Counted from the stretch's first letter, positions 35,328 to 44,299 are shown. The stretch: 64,000 nucleotides of DNA from Zunongwangia sp. ESRF-bin46 (GCA_002631855.1 NTLF01000014.1:547951-611950); one strand, 5' to 3'. A program made the numbers and translations. Notes: generated by a model from the letters alone, not told the origin.

Positions 35328-35711
35328 ATGGCAAACGATGTAAAAACCCGATACAGCGATAAGGAGCTGGAAGAATTCAAGGTATTGATTCAGGGAAAAA
35401 TAGAAAAAGCGAAAGAGCAGTTAGAATTAATAAAAAGTGCTTATAAAAATGACAGTACCAATGGTACTGACGATACCTCACCTACGTTCAAAGCATTCGA
35501 CGAAGGTAGTAAGGTAATGAGTAAAGAAGCAAACTCACAGCTGGCTATTCGCCAAGAAAAGTTTATTCGTGATCTTAAAAATGCATTAATTAGAATTGAA
35601 AATAAAAGCTATGGCGTGTGCCGTGTAACTGGAAAATTAATAAATCCGGAGCGTTTAAAATTAGTGCCGCACGCAACCTTGAGCATTGAAGCGAAGAACA
35701 TGCAGAAGTAA
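35328..35711 (+). CDS. DksA/TraR family protein lacking zinc cysteines
   Basis: The 127-residue protein has the coiled-coil of the family (residues 10-60, with SPTFKAFDEGSKVMSKE at the turn) and a C-terminal finger YGVCRVTGKLINPERLKLVPHA, ended by SIEAKN. A classical DksA finger has four Cys; only one remains, and the second CxxC has become IEAK. A role in tuning RNA polymerase through the secondary channel is plausible but unproven. It follows ileS by 2 bases and upstream of lspA, a conserved flavobacterial order. Confidence 0.85.
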   Translation: MANDVKTRYSDKELEEFKVLIQGKIEKAKEQLELIKSAYKNDSTNGTDDTSPTFKAFDEGSKVMSKEANSQLAIRQEKFIRDLKNALIRIENKSYGVCRVTGKLINPERLKLVPHATLSIEAKNMQK

Positions 35712-35791
35712 ATAAAATCCTATTTTGAAAAGTGAAAGCCTTTAAAATAGCTGTTGAATTTATCCCGATGTTGTGTGTAATTTAAAAGAAA

Positions 35792-36349
35792 ATGAACCGA
35801 ATCTTTTATTTAGTACTAATCTTCATAAACCTAATCGCCTGTAAACAAATACAGGATCACGAAATTGCTGAATTTAATTGTGACAACCCTGTATCAGATG
35901 AGCGAATGAATGTATCGCTATGCTTACCGAATAATAATTTTGAAATCGAAAAGAATGAGAATTACTTTATCTTGAATCCGAAAAGTAATGATTCAACTAA
36001 TTTGTCAGGAGTAATTCTTTCGGTAAAAGTGGATGATTTCAAAGAAAATTTAAATTCGACATGGTATCGTGATGAACAACTAAAACAATATCAAGCAAGT
36101 TCAGAACTCGATTTGAAGATTTTAAGTAAAGGAAACCAAATGATTGACGGAAAAAAATTTGCTGATTTGGAAATGATAATTTCTTTATCTGATAAAAAAT
36201 TTTATTCTCGGACATTATTCTATTTTGACAAGACAATAGGATATGCTTTAGATGCAAGTGTATCAAACAAAAAAGTAAATAATGACACCAAATCAAGTAT
36301 TTTATCCTTATTAAAAACATTTAAAATTGATGGACCACCGAATTACTAA
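35792..36349 (+). CDS. Small lipoprotein of unknown function, cassette-like
   Basis: The 185-residue protein has a lipoprotein signal (IFINLIAC, Cys at 17) and a mature region of mixed alpha/beta type (MNVSLCLPNNNFEIEKNENYF, DGKKFADLEMIISLSDKKFYS). It resembles small secreted PsbP- or DUF-type stress proteins only vaguely; I do not recognise it. It is AT-richer in look than its neighbours, splits the dksA-like/DUF4097-like/lspA neighbourhood, and is followed by a long imperfect hairpin, so it may be a transferred gene. Confidence 0.7.
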   Translation: MNRIFYLVLIFINLIACKQIQDHEIAEFNCDNPVSDERMNVSLCLPNNNFEIEKNENYFILNPKSNDSTNLSGVILSVKVDDFKENLNSTWYRDEQLKQYQASSELDLKILSKGNQMIDGKKFADLEMIISLSDKKFYSRTLFYFDKTIGYALDASVSNKKVNNDTKSSILSLLKTFKIDGPPNY

Positions 36350-36357
36350 AAACTAAC

Positions 36358-36433
36358 TTAAGACGTATAACCGCAATTACGGCGGATTTGACTACTTCCG
36401 AATCCACTCGTAATTACTAAAGTGTGTACTTAA
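36358..36433. repeat. Long imperfect hairpin behind the lipoprotein gene, attC-like
   Basis: The inner arms are 36373-36390 and 36400-36417, sharing GnAATTACG and GGATT with bulges around a 9-nt loop ACTACTTCC. The outer arms are TTAAGAC (36358-36364) and GTACTTAA (36426-36433). The bulged two-step pairing is like integron attC or related recombination sites. The end boxes do not fully fit the attC consensus orientation. Confidence 0.5.
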
Positions 36434-36496
36434 CCCAAAAATGTATCGAGGTCTTATTAGTTATCGGTTGGCTTTTTTGGGCTTTAGTTTCGTAAT

Positions 36497-37126
36497 ATGT
36501 TAAAATATAAACTACTTTTAGCAATTGTATTTTTTGTAACGACTCAAGCATCCGCCCAAAAAGTACTTCAGAAGCAATTTGATGCATCAAGTTTTGAGAG
36601 GTTGGTTATTGAATCGGATGATGTCTTTACCATAACTATTTCAGCACAAAAGACAGATAATATTAATGTTCGTACCCATATTGAAGGCGAGCATCACGAA
36701 AGTGTTGTGTTAAACACTTCCGAAGCAGGTAAAACATTGACACTTTCAACTGGATATTCCCCTTTTTTTGAAAAAGAAAATGATAAGTTGGCCGCTCACA
36801 AACTGATTGCTATTGATATGCTCATCAGCGTTCCAGAAAACTTGAGTGTGGAATTACGGTCTAAAATCGCTTCGGTAACCGGGAAAGGAACCTATGAAAA
36901 CTTTTTTGTGGCCTTAGAAAACGGAACGTGTTTGCTAAACAATTTTAAAGGAAATGCAACCTTGTATACCAAAGAGGGAGCTATTACCGTTTATGCAAAA
37001 CCGACCGTTACAGGGCAAGCTGTTTCTAAAAAAGGAACTGTTTTAAATGAACTTCCTAAAACGGGAAAGCATAAAATAATTGCCGAAAGTATAACAGGCT
37101 CAATCACACTGCTGCAAAACAAATAA
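36497..37126 (+). CDS. DUF4097-like secreted protein
   Basis: The 209-residue protein has a signal peptide ending QASAQ (residue 21). The rest is a regular beta structure with repeated short strands (FERLVIESDDVFTITISAQ, NFFVALENGTCLLNNFKGNATLYTKEGAITVYAKPTVT split by turns), the pattern of DUF4097/DUF2807 putative adhesin-type beta-helices. It is probably periplasmic or surface exposed. It sits upstream of lspA, which has its own -7 box. Confidence 0.72.
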   Translation: MLKYKLLLAIVFFVTTQASAQKVLQKQFDASSFERLVIESDDVFTITISAQKTDNINVRTHIEGEHHESVVLNTSEAGKTLTLSTGYSPFFEKENDKLAAHKLIAIDMLISVPENLSVELRSKIASVTGKGTYENFFVALENGTCLLNNFKGNATLYTKEGAITVYAKPTVTGQAVSKKGTVLNELPKTGKHKIIAESITGSITLLQNK

Positions 37127-37132
37127 TATTGT

Positions 37133-37140
37133 TATTTTTG
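37133..37140 (+). promoter_or_regulatory. Promoter -7 box of lspA
   Basis: TATTTTTG matches TAnnTTTG and ends 18 bases before the lspA start. Confidence 0.5.
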
Positions 37141-37158
37141 CGGCTGTTAAAATAACTT

Positions 37159-37770
37159 ATGTCACTAAAGAAGGCTTCCTTTATTATTATTTTGGTTCTG
37201 TTGATCGACCAAATTTCAAAAGTTTATATTAAAACCCACTTTGTTTTAGGCGAAGAAATTCGGGTTTTCGATTGGTTCCGTATTCTTTTTGTAGAAAACG
37301 AAGGTATGGCCTGGGGGGCCAAAATACCTGGCGAATATGGTAAACTGTTTTTGACCTTGTTTCGATTGGTGGCTATTGTAGGTATAGGCTACTGGCTTTG
37401 GGATTCTGTTCGTAAGCATGCATCTCGCGTATTGGTAGTTTCTATTGCCCTTATTTTTGCTGGTGCTTTTGGTAATATTATAGACTCTGTTTTCTACGGA
37501 ATTATCTTCGATGATAGCTATCACCAATTAGCTTCATTTATGCCTGCAGACGGCGGATATGGTACATTATTTCACGGAAAAGTAGTAGACATGCTTTATT
37601 TCCCACTATGGAAAGGATATTTGCCTGAATGGCTACCATTTTGGGGTGGAAATTACTTCACCTTCTTTGAACCTGTTTTTAATATTGCCGATACTTCTAT
37701 TAGTGTAGGGGTAATATTATTATTGCTTTTTCACAAAAAGGCGTTTCCTAAAGAGGAAGAAGAGAAATAG
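37159..37770 (+). CDS. lspA: Lipoprotein signal peptidase II
   Basis: The 203-residue membrane aspartyl protease cleaves the signal from prolipoproteins. Four membrane helices are visible. The two catalytic-site blocks are GNIIDSVFYG and VFNIADTSISVG (conserved Asp residues), and the substrate helix has the VENEGMAWG motif. The extra loop between helices 3 and 4 (about 118-160) is the enlarged form usual in Bacteroidota. It serves the several lipoproteins in this window. Confidence 0.94.
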   Translation: MSLKKASFIIILVLLIDQISKVYIKTHFVLGEEIRVFDWFRILFVENEGMAWGAKIPGEYGKLFLTLFRLVAIVGIGYWLWDSVRKHASRVLVVSIALIFAGAFGNIIDSVFYGIIFDDSYHQLASFMPADGGYGTLFHGKVVDMLYFPLWKGYLPEWLPFWGGNYFTFFEPVFNIADTSISVGVILLLLFHKKAFPKEEEEK

Positions 37771-37783
37771 GCTTATTTCTTAT

Positions 37784-38200
37784 TTATAGAGTAGTTGGTG
37801 CTAAATACATAAACGGTTCAAAAGGTATATTACGGGCAACCCAAAAAGCAACTACAATCCCAAAATAAGTATAGATAAACGTATTACTATAAAAAAACGG
37901 TACACGATATTTCGTGTTATACCAATAGTTGCGTAGCTTGGTAACCAAGCTATACATCAATATGGGTATGGAAAGAACGAGTAACGAATTATACTGAAAC
38001 GCTCCCCAGATATTAAGATGGACTAACTGATGTAAAGCTCGCTGTGAGCCACAGCCAGGGCAATGCAAACCAGTTAAGGTGTGAAACGGACAAGGAATAA
38101 AAAAAGTGCTCTCTGTGGGATTGTATAGATAGAAAATCACCACTACAATCCCAAAAAAAATTGCTATTAAAACTAACGTAGTTGTTTTTTTAAAAACCAC
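37784..38200 (-). CDS. DUF2752 membrane protein
   Basis: The 138-residue protein has three membrane helices and the diagnostic motif FIPCPFHTLTGLHCPGCGSQRALHQL near residues 36-60 (CPxxxxxGxxCPGCG). The function of the family is unknown; the Cys pairs suggest metal binding or redox function. It overlaps by 11 bases the CD225-type gene upstream, a pairing often found in Bacteroidota. Confidence 0.85.
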   Translation of the reverse strand: MVFKKTTTLVLIAIFFGIVVVIFYLYNPTESTFFIPCPFHTLTGLHCPGCGSQRALHQLVHLNIWGAFQYNSLLVLSIPILMYSLVTKLRNYWYNTKYRVPFFYSNTFIYTYFGIVVAFWVARNIPFEPFMYLAPTTL

Positions 38201-38480
38201 CGGCTTCAGACAAAATTCCTCCTGCTACACCTAAAATCAATAGTAGTATATAAAGCAAAAACAAGCCTCCAGCTACAATGGCACTCCACATTGCCCATTT
38301 TTTTGCTTCTTGTGATGCTTGCTGTGCTTCGGCATAATTACCTTGCGCATACAGTTCATTTACTTTTGTTGATTTTACAATAGAGACAATCCCTAATGGT
38401 AAACAACAAAATACTGTTGTTAAAATAGCCCATACCAAATGATTATCTGGTTTAGGTGGTTGGTTAGTTAAATTTTCCAT
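38190..38480 (-). CDS. CD225/dispanin-like membrane protein
   Basis: The 96-residue protein begins with a Pro/Asn-rich cytoplasmic stretch. An intramembrane helix (HLVWAILTTVFCCLPLGIVSI, residues 14-34), the conserved segment STKVNELYAQGNYAEAQQASQEAKKW and a second helix (WSAIVAGGLFLLYILLLIL) follow. This matches the bacterial relatives of interferon-induced transmembrane (CD225/dispanin) proteins. Its role in bacteria is unknown. Confidence 0.85.
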   Translation of the reverse strand: MENLTNQPPKPDNHLVWAILTTVFCCLPLGIVSIVKSTKVNELYAQGNYAEAQQASQEAKKWAMWSAIVAGGLFLLYILLLILGVAGGILSEAGGF

Positions 38481-38518
38481 TTTTTTGTTTTTTGAAGAAG
38501 TAAATATAGACAGTTTTT

Positions 38519-39079
38519 TTAAAAAGAAATTACTTTTTCGGGCGTAATGCAGTAATGCAAAGGAACATCTGTTTTTTCTGAAGGAATGTTTTTTTCTGGC
38601 GGAAATAATGAAAGACCCACAAATAAGGTTTCAGGTTTACAAGCAGCTAAAAAGCGGTCGTAAAATCCTTTTCCGTAGCCTATTCTGTTTCCTTTTTCAT
38701 CATAAGCTAAAAGTGGAACGAAAATAACATCTAGTTTTTCTGCAGGAACTTCAATACCGTCAACAGGTTCGGGTATGTTATACTTTGAAAGCTTTATAAC
38801 CGTATTTTCTTGTAACAAATAGTGCTTTAGTTCGCCTGTTTCAAATTCTGATTTTGAAACAACAATACTTTTATCCTTCCCTTGAAGAATATGCATTATA
38901 TATTCTGTATTCACTTCCTTATGCGATTCAATAGGAAGAAAGATATGATAATACATTTCTTCCCAAATAGGAAGTTTTAAAGCTTGATTAGCAATTTGCA
39001 AACTCAATTCTTCAATTGTTTCCGAAGAAAGTTGCTCCCGACGGGCTTTATAGGCTGTTCTAAGTTGTGTTTTGTTCAT
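38519..39079 (-). CDS. 5-formyltetrahydrofolate cyclo-ligase
   Basis: The 186-residue enzyme makes 5,10-methenyltetrahydrofolate from 5-formyl-THF with ATP. The family signature LAYDEKGNRIGYGKGFYDRFL lies at residues 130-150 in two recognisable blocks (RIGYGKGFYDRFL being the core), and the N-terminal KTQLRTAYKARREQLS is typical. It overlaps the hydrolase gene upstream by one base, so it belongs to the RimK cluster transcript. Confidence 0.93.
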   Translation of the reverse strand: MNKTQLRTAYKARREQLSSETIEELSLQIANQALKLPIWEEMYYHIFLPIESHKEVNTEYIMHILQGKDKSIVVSKSEFETGELKHYLLQENTVIKLSKYNIPEPVDGIEVPAEKLDVIFVPLLAYDEKGNRIGYGKGFYDRFLAACKPETLFVGLSLFPPEKNIPSEKTDVPLHYCITPEKVISF

Positions 39080-40077
39080 TAGTAATCTTCTTCCTCTTTT
39101 TCTGAAATAGGTGTATTTTCAGTTGAAATATGAAAAATAGCATCCCCTTGATAGATAATTGGCGATTGATTTACGTTGATAATGTAACCGTCATTAGGCG
39201 AAAGTACTTTAAACCGCATCGTTCCGTAAGGATCGGTAATAGTAGCCAGAAATTCGCCTTTTACCACGTGCTTGTGACATGGAACCTTAATGTGCAACAA
39301 GCCACTTTTTTGAGCACGTAACCATTTGCTTTTTTCAATTAAGACACTTTTTGTTTTTGCTTTTGGTACTTCAAAAGTATCTTGAAGCATATCCAGATGC
39401 TTTAAAACCCGAGTAATACCATCAACGCCATGTTTGGCAATATGTTTATCGCTTTCTAGGGATTTTCCGCCTTCAAATAATAAAGTGGGGATATTCATAC
39501 TGTCACAGGTTTCTCGATATGATTTTTTCAACAAGCTTGAATACACTATAAACGGTGGATTGAATACTTGAGCTAAACTCAACAATTTTTCATCATTAGG
39601 TTTAATACGAATCTGTGCCGCATTAAACCGACTTGCGCCACCGGTATGAAAATCTAAACAATAATCTGCGTGGGGAACAATTTCCTTACTAAAATGATAG
39701 GCTACCCTGCTGGCTAAGGAACCGTGCTTAGTTCCCGGAAACTTACGGTTTAAATCTTTACCATCTGGAAATTCTCGTTGGGCGTTTAAAAATCCGAATA
39801 CGTTTAAAATAGGAATGCAGATTACAGTACCGCATTTGGGGCGGTTCATTTTTTTGGCAATTAGTTGTCGTACCACCTCAACACCGTTTACTTCATCACC
39901 ATGAATACCAGCAGTTATCAAAATAGTTGGTCCAGGTTCTATAGCACGTTCCACGATAATAGGAATTTCAACCTTGGTTCCAGTATATAGTTTAGCGATA
40001 CTGAAATTAAGTTTTTTACTTTCGCCCGGTGCTATCTTTGTTTTCAGAAGTATTAAATCGGTGTTTTCTTCTGCCAT
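39079..40077 (-). CDS. Aspartoacylase/succinylglutamate desuccinylase-like zinc hydrolase
   Basis: The 332-residue protein has the zinc site of the AstE/ASPA branch of M14: H59 and E62 in GIHGDEVNG, H144 in LDFHTGG, and the substrate-binding REFPDGKDLNRKFPG. A C-terminal biotinyl-lipoyl-like beta domain follows (KSGLLHIKVPCHKHVVKGE, SPNDGYIINVN). It should cleave an amide bond next to an acidic amino acid. It starts 2 bases after the RimK gene upstream of it in a tight operon, so it may remove residues that RimK adds; that link is inference. Confidence 0.85.
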   Translation of the reverse strand: MAEENTDLILLKTKIAPGESKKLNFSIAKLYTGTKVEIPIIVERAIEPGPTILITAGIHGDEVNGVEVVRQLIAKKMNRPKCGTVICIPILNVFGFLNAQREFPDGKDLNRKFPGTKHGSLASRVAYHFSKEIVPHADYCLDFHTGGASRFNAAQIRIKPNDEKLLSLAQVFNPPFIVYSSLLKKSYRETCDSMNIPTLLFEGGKSLESDKHIAKHGVDGITRVLKHLDMLQDTFEVPKAKTKSVLIEKSKWLRAQKSGLLHIKVPCHKHVVKGEFLATITDPYGTMRFKVLSPNDGYIINVNQSPIIYQGDAIFHISTENTPISEKEEEDY

Positions 40078-40079
40078 AG

Positions 40080-40952
40080 TTATACGTTTCGTTCTATATA
40101 TTTTATAATGGTTGTGGCAATATCTTTTCCAGTTGCAGCTTCAATCCCTTCTAACCCCGGTGACGAATTTACTTCTAGAATTAAAGGTCCTCTATCTGAC
40201 TGTAACATATCAACACCTGCAATACCTAAACCCATAGCTTTGGCAGCTTTTAAGGCAGCTATTTCTTCTTCATCACTTAGGGTTATGATAGATGCGTTTC
40301 CACCACGGTGTAAGTTTGAACGGAACTCTCCTTCTTTTCCTTGCCGTTTCATAGCCCCAACTACTTGGCCATCCACAATAAAAGCACGAATATCGGCCCC
40401 GCCGGCTTCTTTGATAAATTCTTGAACTATAACACGTGCTTGTAGGTTGTTAAAAGCTTCAATAACCGATTCGGCTGCTTTTCGTGTTTCGGCTAAAATA
40501 ACCCCGATGCCTTGTGTGCCCTCTAAAAGCTTGATAATTACTGGCGCGCCACCAGCTTGTTCTACGATTTCCTTTACGTTTTTTGAATAATTGGTAAAAA
40601 TGGTTTTAGGCAATCCCAATCCGGCGCGGGATAGTATTTGTAAACTCCTTAGTTTGTCGCGGGAACGTACTAGCGCCATGGATTCGGTAGTAGAAAAGAC
40701 GCGCATCATTTCAAATTGACGAACTACAGCTGTTCCATAAAAGGTTACCGAGGCACCAATACGCGGAATTACCGCATCGGTGTGTGATAATGGCTTGCCT
40801 TTGTAATACACCATTGGGTTTTTCTTTTCAATGACAATATCACATTTGGTGTGATTAATAATCTCTACTTCATGCTTTCGTTTTTTAGCAGCTTCTATTA
40901 AGCGTTGCGTAGAGTATAACCCTGCATTGGCCGAAAGGATCTTTATATTCAT
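40080..40952 (-). CDS. rimK: RimK-type ATP-grasp ligase, copy 1
   Basis: The 290-residue ligase has the RimK pre-ATP-grasp domain ([21 protein letters not shown]) and an ATP-grasp core with [49 protein letters not shown] and the Mg-binding [15 protein letters not shown]. RimK adds glutamates to the C-terminus of ribosomal protein S6 or makes poly-glutamate. It overlaps the RimB-like gene by 4 bases (ATGA). A second copy lies one gene away. Confidence 0.92.
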   Translation of the reverse strand: MNIKILSANAGLYSTQRLIEAAKKRKHEVEIINHTKCDIVIEKKNPMVYYKGKPLSHTDAVIPRIGASVTFYGTAVVRQFEMMRVFSTTESMALVRSRDKLRSLQILSRAGLGLPKTIFTNYSKNVKEIVEQAGGAPVIIKLLEGTQGIGVILAETRKAAESVIEAFNNLQARVIVQEFIKEAGGADIRAFIVDGQVVGAMKRQGKEGEFRSNLHRGGNASIITLSDEEEIAALKAAKAMGLGIAGVDMLQSDRGPLILEVNSSPGLEGIEAATGKDIATTIIKYIERNV

Positions 40953-41377
40953 TTCTGTTTTGCTTTAAGTTTGTGTGATAGGTTGGTTTTATTAATATCT
41001 ACCACAAATTTTTTAGTTAAAAAATTACGTCCCAATAATACGGGAAATTTCATTTCCTTTCGGTCGCTTAAGGTTAAGAAAATAGGATGTTTTTTTCCGA
41101 ATAATATAATTTCAGTGTGTATTCTATAACGGGTTTGCGACTCGCCATTACTGCTTTTCACCACTTTTACATCGTACTGATCAAAAATAAATTCTTTATT
41201 GTGATATTGTGGATGTTCTTCATCTAAAAACCGACATTTTAAATAATCATTTTCTATGGTAACATCAGTGCAGTGAATGGAGGAAGTAAATGCCCCTGTA
41301 TCTATTTTAACCTCTATGTCTTCTAATTCTAGTTTTGGAAAATCTGCTTTATCAATTCGGCCTATTTTTCTCTTCAT
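40949..41377 (-). CDS. RimB-like retropepsin-fold protein (PF05618 type)
   Basis: The 142-residue protein opens [33 protein letters not shown], with the aspartic-protease-like DTG at residues 26-28, and has a second-half LLGRNFL element. This is the family annotated as ATP-dependent zinc protease and includes RimB, the partner of RimK in the Pseudomonas rimABK operon, where it removes glutamates from S6. It lies between two rimK copies, which fits that role. Confidence 0.85.
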   Translation of the reverse strand: MKRKIGRIDKADFPKLELEDIEVKIDTGAFTSSIHCTDVTIENDYLKCRFLDEEHPQYHNKEFIFDQYDVKVVKSSNGESQTRYRIHTEIILFGKKHPIFLTLSDRKEMKFPVLLGRNFLTKKFVVDINKTNLSHKLKAKQK

Positions 41378-41457
41378 ACATTTAAAATTATACTAACAAT
41401 ATACCAAAAACCGTAACCAATATAGTGTGGGTAATCGTTTTTATCATTCCTTTAACC

Positions 41458-42330
41458 CTACCGCTTATTCCGTTCAATATAGCCGATAATACTTTTGGAA
41501 ATATTTTTCTGTGTAGTCTTTTCAATCCCTTCGAGTCCCGGAGTTGAATTTACTTCTAACACTAAAGGCCCTCTTTCGGATTGCAAAATATCAACCCCGC
41601 AAACACCCATTTTTAAAGCTTTGGCGGCTTTTAGGGCAGCTATTTCTTCTTCTTTACTTAATTGTAAGCTTTGCGATGTTCCGCCTCGGTGTAGATTAGA
41701 CCTAAAATCGCCTGCTTTACATTGTCGTTTCATGGCTGCAATTACAACACCATCCACTATAATAACACGAATATCCGCTCCTTTCGATTCTTTAATAAAC
41801 TCTTGTAGTACAAATTTTTGCTTGGCCGCTTGAAGTGTTTCAATAATAGGCATGGCTTCTTTACCATTTTTGGCTAATATTACACCTTGCCCGTGGGTGC
41901 CTTCTAATAATTTAATGATAATTGGGTTGTCCTCAAACGTGGCTACTTGTTCGGTTGCTAAATAGGGATTTACGAACACTGTATGCGGAACGGCTACTCC
42001 TGCTTTTGAAAGTATTTGAAACGAAGTCCATTTATCGCGAGAATCTAATATGGCTTGCGCCGAAACAATACTGAACACATCCATTGCTTCAAAATGTCGC
42101 ACTAATGAAGAACCATAATACGTATTGGAAGCTCCAACACGTGGAATAACAGCGTGTAAGTCGTCCACTTGCTCTTCGTGATAATACAGCACAGGCTTTC
42201 CATCCTGAATACTCAGCCTACAGTAGGTGGGATCTAACACTTCCATAGCATGGTTGCGTTTTTCACCTGCTTTTAATAGACTTTGTGTTGAGTATAAATG
42301 ATATCCTCTAGATAAAATAGCTATGTTCAC
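41458..42330 (-). CDS. rimK: RimK-type ATP-grasp ligase, copy 2
   Basis: A second 290-residue RimK homologue with the same motifs ([76 protein letters not shown]). By eye it matches copy 1 at somewhat more than half of positions, with the differences concentrated in the N-terminal domain that helps select the acceptor. It heads the cluster, 80 bases upstream of the RimB-like gene. Differences may mean a different protein or peptide substrate. Confidence 0.92.
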   Translation of the reverse strand: MNIAILSRGYHLYSTQSLLKAGEKRNHAMEVLDPTYCRLSIQDGKPVLYYHEEQVDDLHAVIPRVGASNTYYGSSLVRHFEAMDVFSIVSAQAILDSRDKWTSFQILSKAGVAVPHTVFVNPYLATEQVATFEDNPIIIKLLEGTHGQGVILAKNGKEAMPIIETLQAAKQKFVLQEFIKESKGADIRVIIVDGVVIAAMKRQCKAGDFRSNLHRGGTSQSLQLSKEEEIAALKAAKALKMGVCGVDILQSERGPLVLEVNSTPGLEGIEKTTQKNISKSIIGYIERNKR

Positions 42331-42391
42331 AACGGGTTCAATTAAGGTCGCAAGATATAAATTGTCTGCTTCTTTTCAGAAAAATAAAGCC

Positions 42392-44299
42392 TTACAATGC
42401 GTTATTGATAATATCTTCGACTACCTCAGGGTTAAGCAGTGTACTTGTATCTCCTAAGCTATCGGTTTCATTAGAAGCTATTTTCCGAAGAATACGGCGC
42501 ATAATTTTTCCGCTTCGGGTTTTGGGCAAACCGTCTGTAAATTGAATTTTATCCAACTTCGCAATCGGTCCTATTCGATCGGTAATTAATTGATTTATCT
42601 CTTTCCGAAGGTTATCTTGGTTTCTACTTTCTCCTGCTTCTTTCAGTGTAATATATCCGTAGAGGGCATTTCCTTTTACATCGTGTGGAAAACCAACAAT
42701 TGCACTTTCAGCCACGGCTGGATGCTCGTTAATCGCATCTTCAATTGGCGCAGTACCTAAGTTGTGCCCCGACACAATCACCACATCGTCCACACGGCCC
42801 GTAATACGATAATAGCCTACGCTATCGCGCAAGGCGCCATCGCCTGTAAAATACATATTCTCAAAACTCGAAAAGTAGGTGTCTTTATACCGTTGGTGGT
42901 TCCCCCAAATGGTTCGCGCCATCGAAGGCCACGGAAATTTTATGCATAACCTACCATCTACTTGATTGCCTTTTAGTTCGTTTCCATCGGCATCCATAAG
43001 CGCCGGCTGTATGCCTGGTAACGGCAAAGTAGCAAAGGTTGGAATGGTGGGCGTCACATACGGAATAGCAGCGATCATAATGCTACCGGTTTCGGTCTGC
43101 CACCACGTATCGGTAATCGGACTTTTTTTATGACCAATATTTTCATCATACCAGTGCCAAGCTTCTTCATTAATAGGTTCCCCAACGGTACCCAGTACTT
43201 TCAGCGAGCTGAGGTCATATTTTTCAACAAATTCCATGTTTTGCTTCGCCAATGCTCTAATGGCTGTGGGCGCCGTGTAAAACTGATTCACCTTGTGTTT
43301 TTCAACAATTTCCCAAAAGCGTCCCCAATCTGGGTATGAAGGAACGCCTTCAAACATAACCGTGGTAGCCCCATTGGCTAGAGGGCCGTACACGATGTAA
43401 CTGTGACCAGTAATCCAGCCAATATCTGCCGTACACCAATACACGTCGTTTTCGCGGTATTGAAACACATTTTTAAAAGTAAACGCACTGCCTATCATAT
43501 ACCCAGCAGTGGTATGCACCATGCCTTTGGGTTTTCCTGTAGAGCCGGAGGTGTATAAAATAAACAACGGATCTTCCGCATCCATAATCTCAGGTTCGCA
43601 GGTAGTTGCTGCATTATCTAACAAAGGTTGTAGCCATTCGTCACGGCCTTCTTTCATGGTAATGTCTGATTCTATTCGTTTTGCTACCAAGACGGTTTTT
43701 ACGCCTTCGCAAGACTCCAATGCTTTGTCTACAATCCCTTTTAAATCGATTGTCTTTTTTCCTCGGAAAGAACCATCTGCTGTAATCACTATTTTACAAT
43801 CGGAATCGTTAATCCGCGTAGCCAAGGCATTTGAAGAAAACCCTGCAAACACCACGGAATGTATCGCTCCAATTCGCGCACAAGCCAATACCGAAATGGC
43901 CAATTCCGGAATCATCGGCACGTAAATGCAGACCCGATCGCCTTTTTTAACGCCTTTATCTTTTAATACGTTGGCAAATTGGCAGACTCTATCGTGTAAT
44001 TGCTGGTAGGTAATGTGTTCTGCTTTTTCTGAAGGGTCATTCGGTTCAAACAGAATAGCCGTTTTATCTCCCCGAATACGTAAGTGGCGATCAATACAGT
44101 TTTCGGTAATATTTAGTTTGGCACCTTTAAACCAAGTGATTTCCGGTTTACTGAAATCCCACGACAGCACTTCATCCCATTTTTTACGCCACATAAAATG
44201 CTCTTCGGCAATTTCATCCCAAAACGTTTCGGGATAGCGAACCGATTTGCGATAGACGGTAAAATATTCTTCTAAACTTTTTATATGGTAATTACTCAT
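42392..44299 (-). CDS. acs: Acetyl-CoA synthetase
   Basis: The 635-residue AMP-forming ligase activates acetate. Diagnostic segments: YTSGSTGKPKGMVHTT (P-loop), the TWWQTETGSIMI adenylation motif, YFTGDGALRDSVGYYRITGR hinge and the C-terminal LPKTRSGKIMRRILRK with the Lys that is acetylated in regulation. I chose the ATG at 44299 (MSNYHIKSLEEY) over one eight codons upstream because it matches the family start and lies past a -7 box. It is transcribed alone, with an unusual upstream region. Confidence 0.94.
   Translation of the reverse strand: MSNYHIKSLEEYFTVYRKSVRYPETFWDEIAEEHFMWRKKWDEVLSWDFSKPEITWFKGAKLNITENCIDRHLRIRGDKTAILFEPNDPSEKAEHITYQQLHDRVCQFANVLKDKGVKKGDRVCIYVPMIPELAISVLACARIGAIHSVVFAGFSSNALATRINDSDCKIVITADGSFRGKKTIDLKGIVDKALESCEGVKTVLVAKRIESDITMKEGRDEWLQPLLDNAATTCEPEIMDAEDPLFILYTSGSTGKPKGMVHTTAGYMIGSAFTFKNVFQYRENDVYWCTADIGWITGHSYIVYGPLANGATTVMFEGVPSYPDWGRFWEIVEKHKVNQFYTAPTAIRALAKQNMEFVEKYDLSSLKVLGTVGEPINEEAWHWYDENIGHKKSPITDTWWQTETGSIMIAAIPYVTPTIPTFATLPLPGIQPALMDADGNELKGNQVDGRLCIKFPWPSMARTIWGNHQRYKDTYFSSFENMYFTGDGALRDSVGYYRITGRVDDVVIVSGHNLGTAPIEDAINEHPAVAESAIVGFPHDVKGNALYGYITLKEAGESRNQDNLRKEINQLITDRIGPIAKLDKIQFTDGLPKTRSGKIMRRILRKIASNETDSLGDTSTLLNPEVVEDIINNAL

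Noticed and set aside
37763..37780. AGAAATA-GGCT-TATTTCT palindrome between lspA and the DUF2752 gene
   Set aside because: Possible bidirectional terminator, but the stem has no GC pairs, so I did not list it as a terminator.
43509..43925. 138-residue open frame on the plus strand over acs
   Set aside because: It is a shadow of a strongly conserved gene; no coding features of its own.
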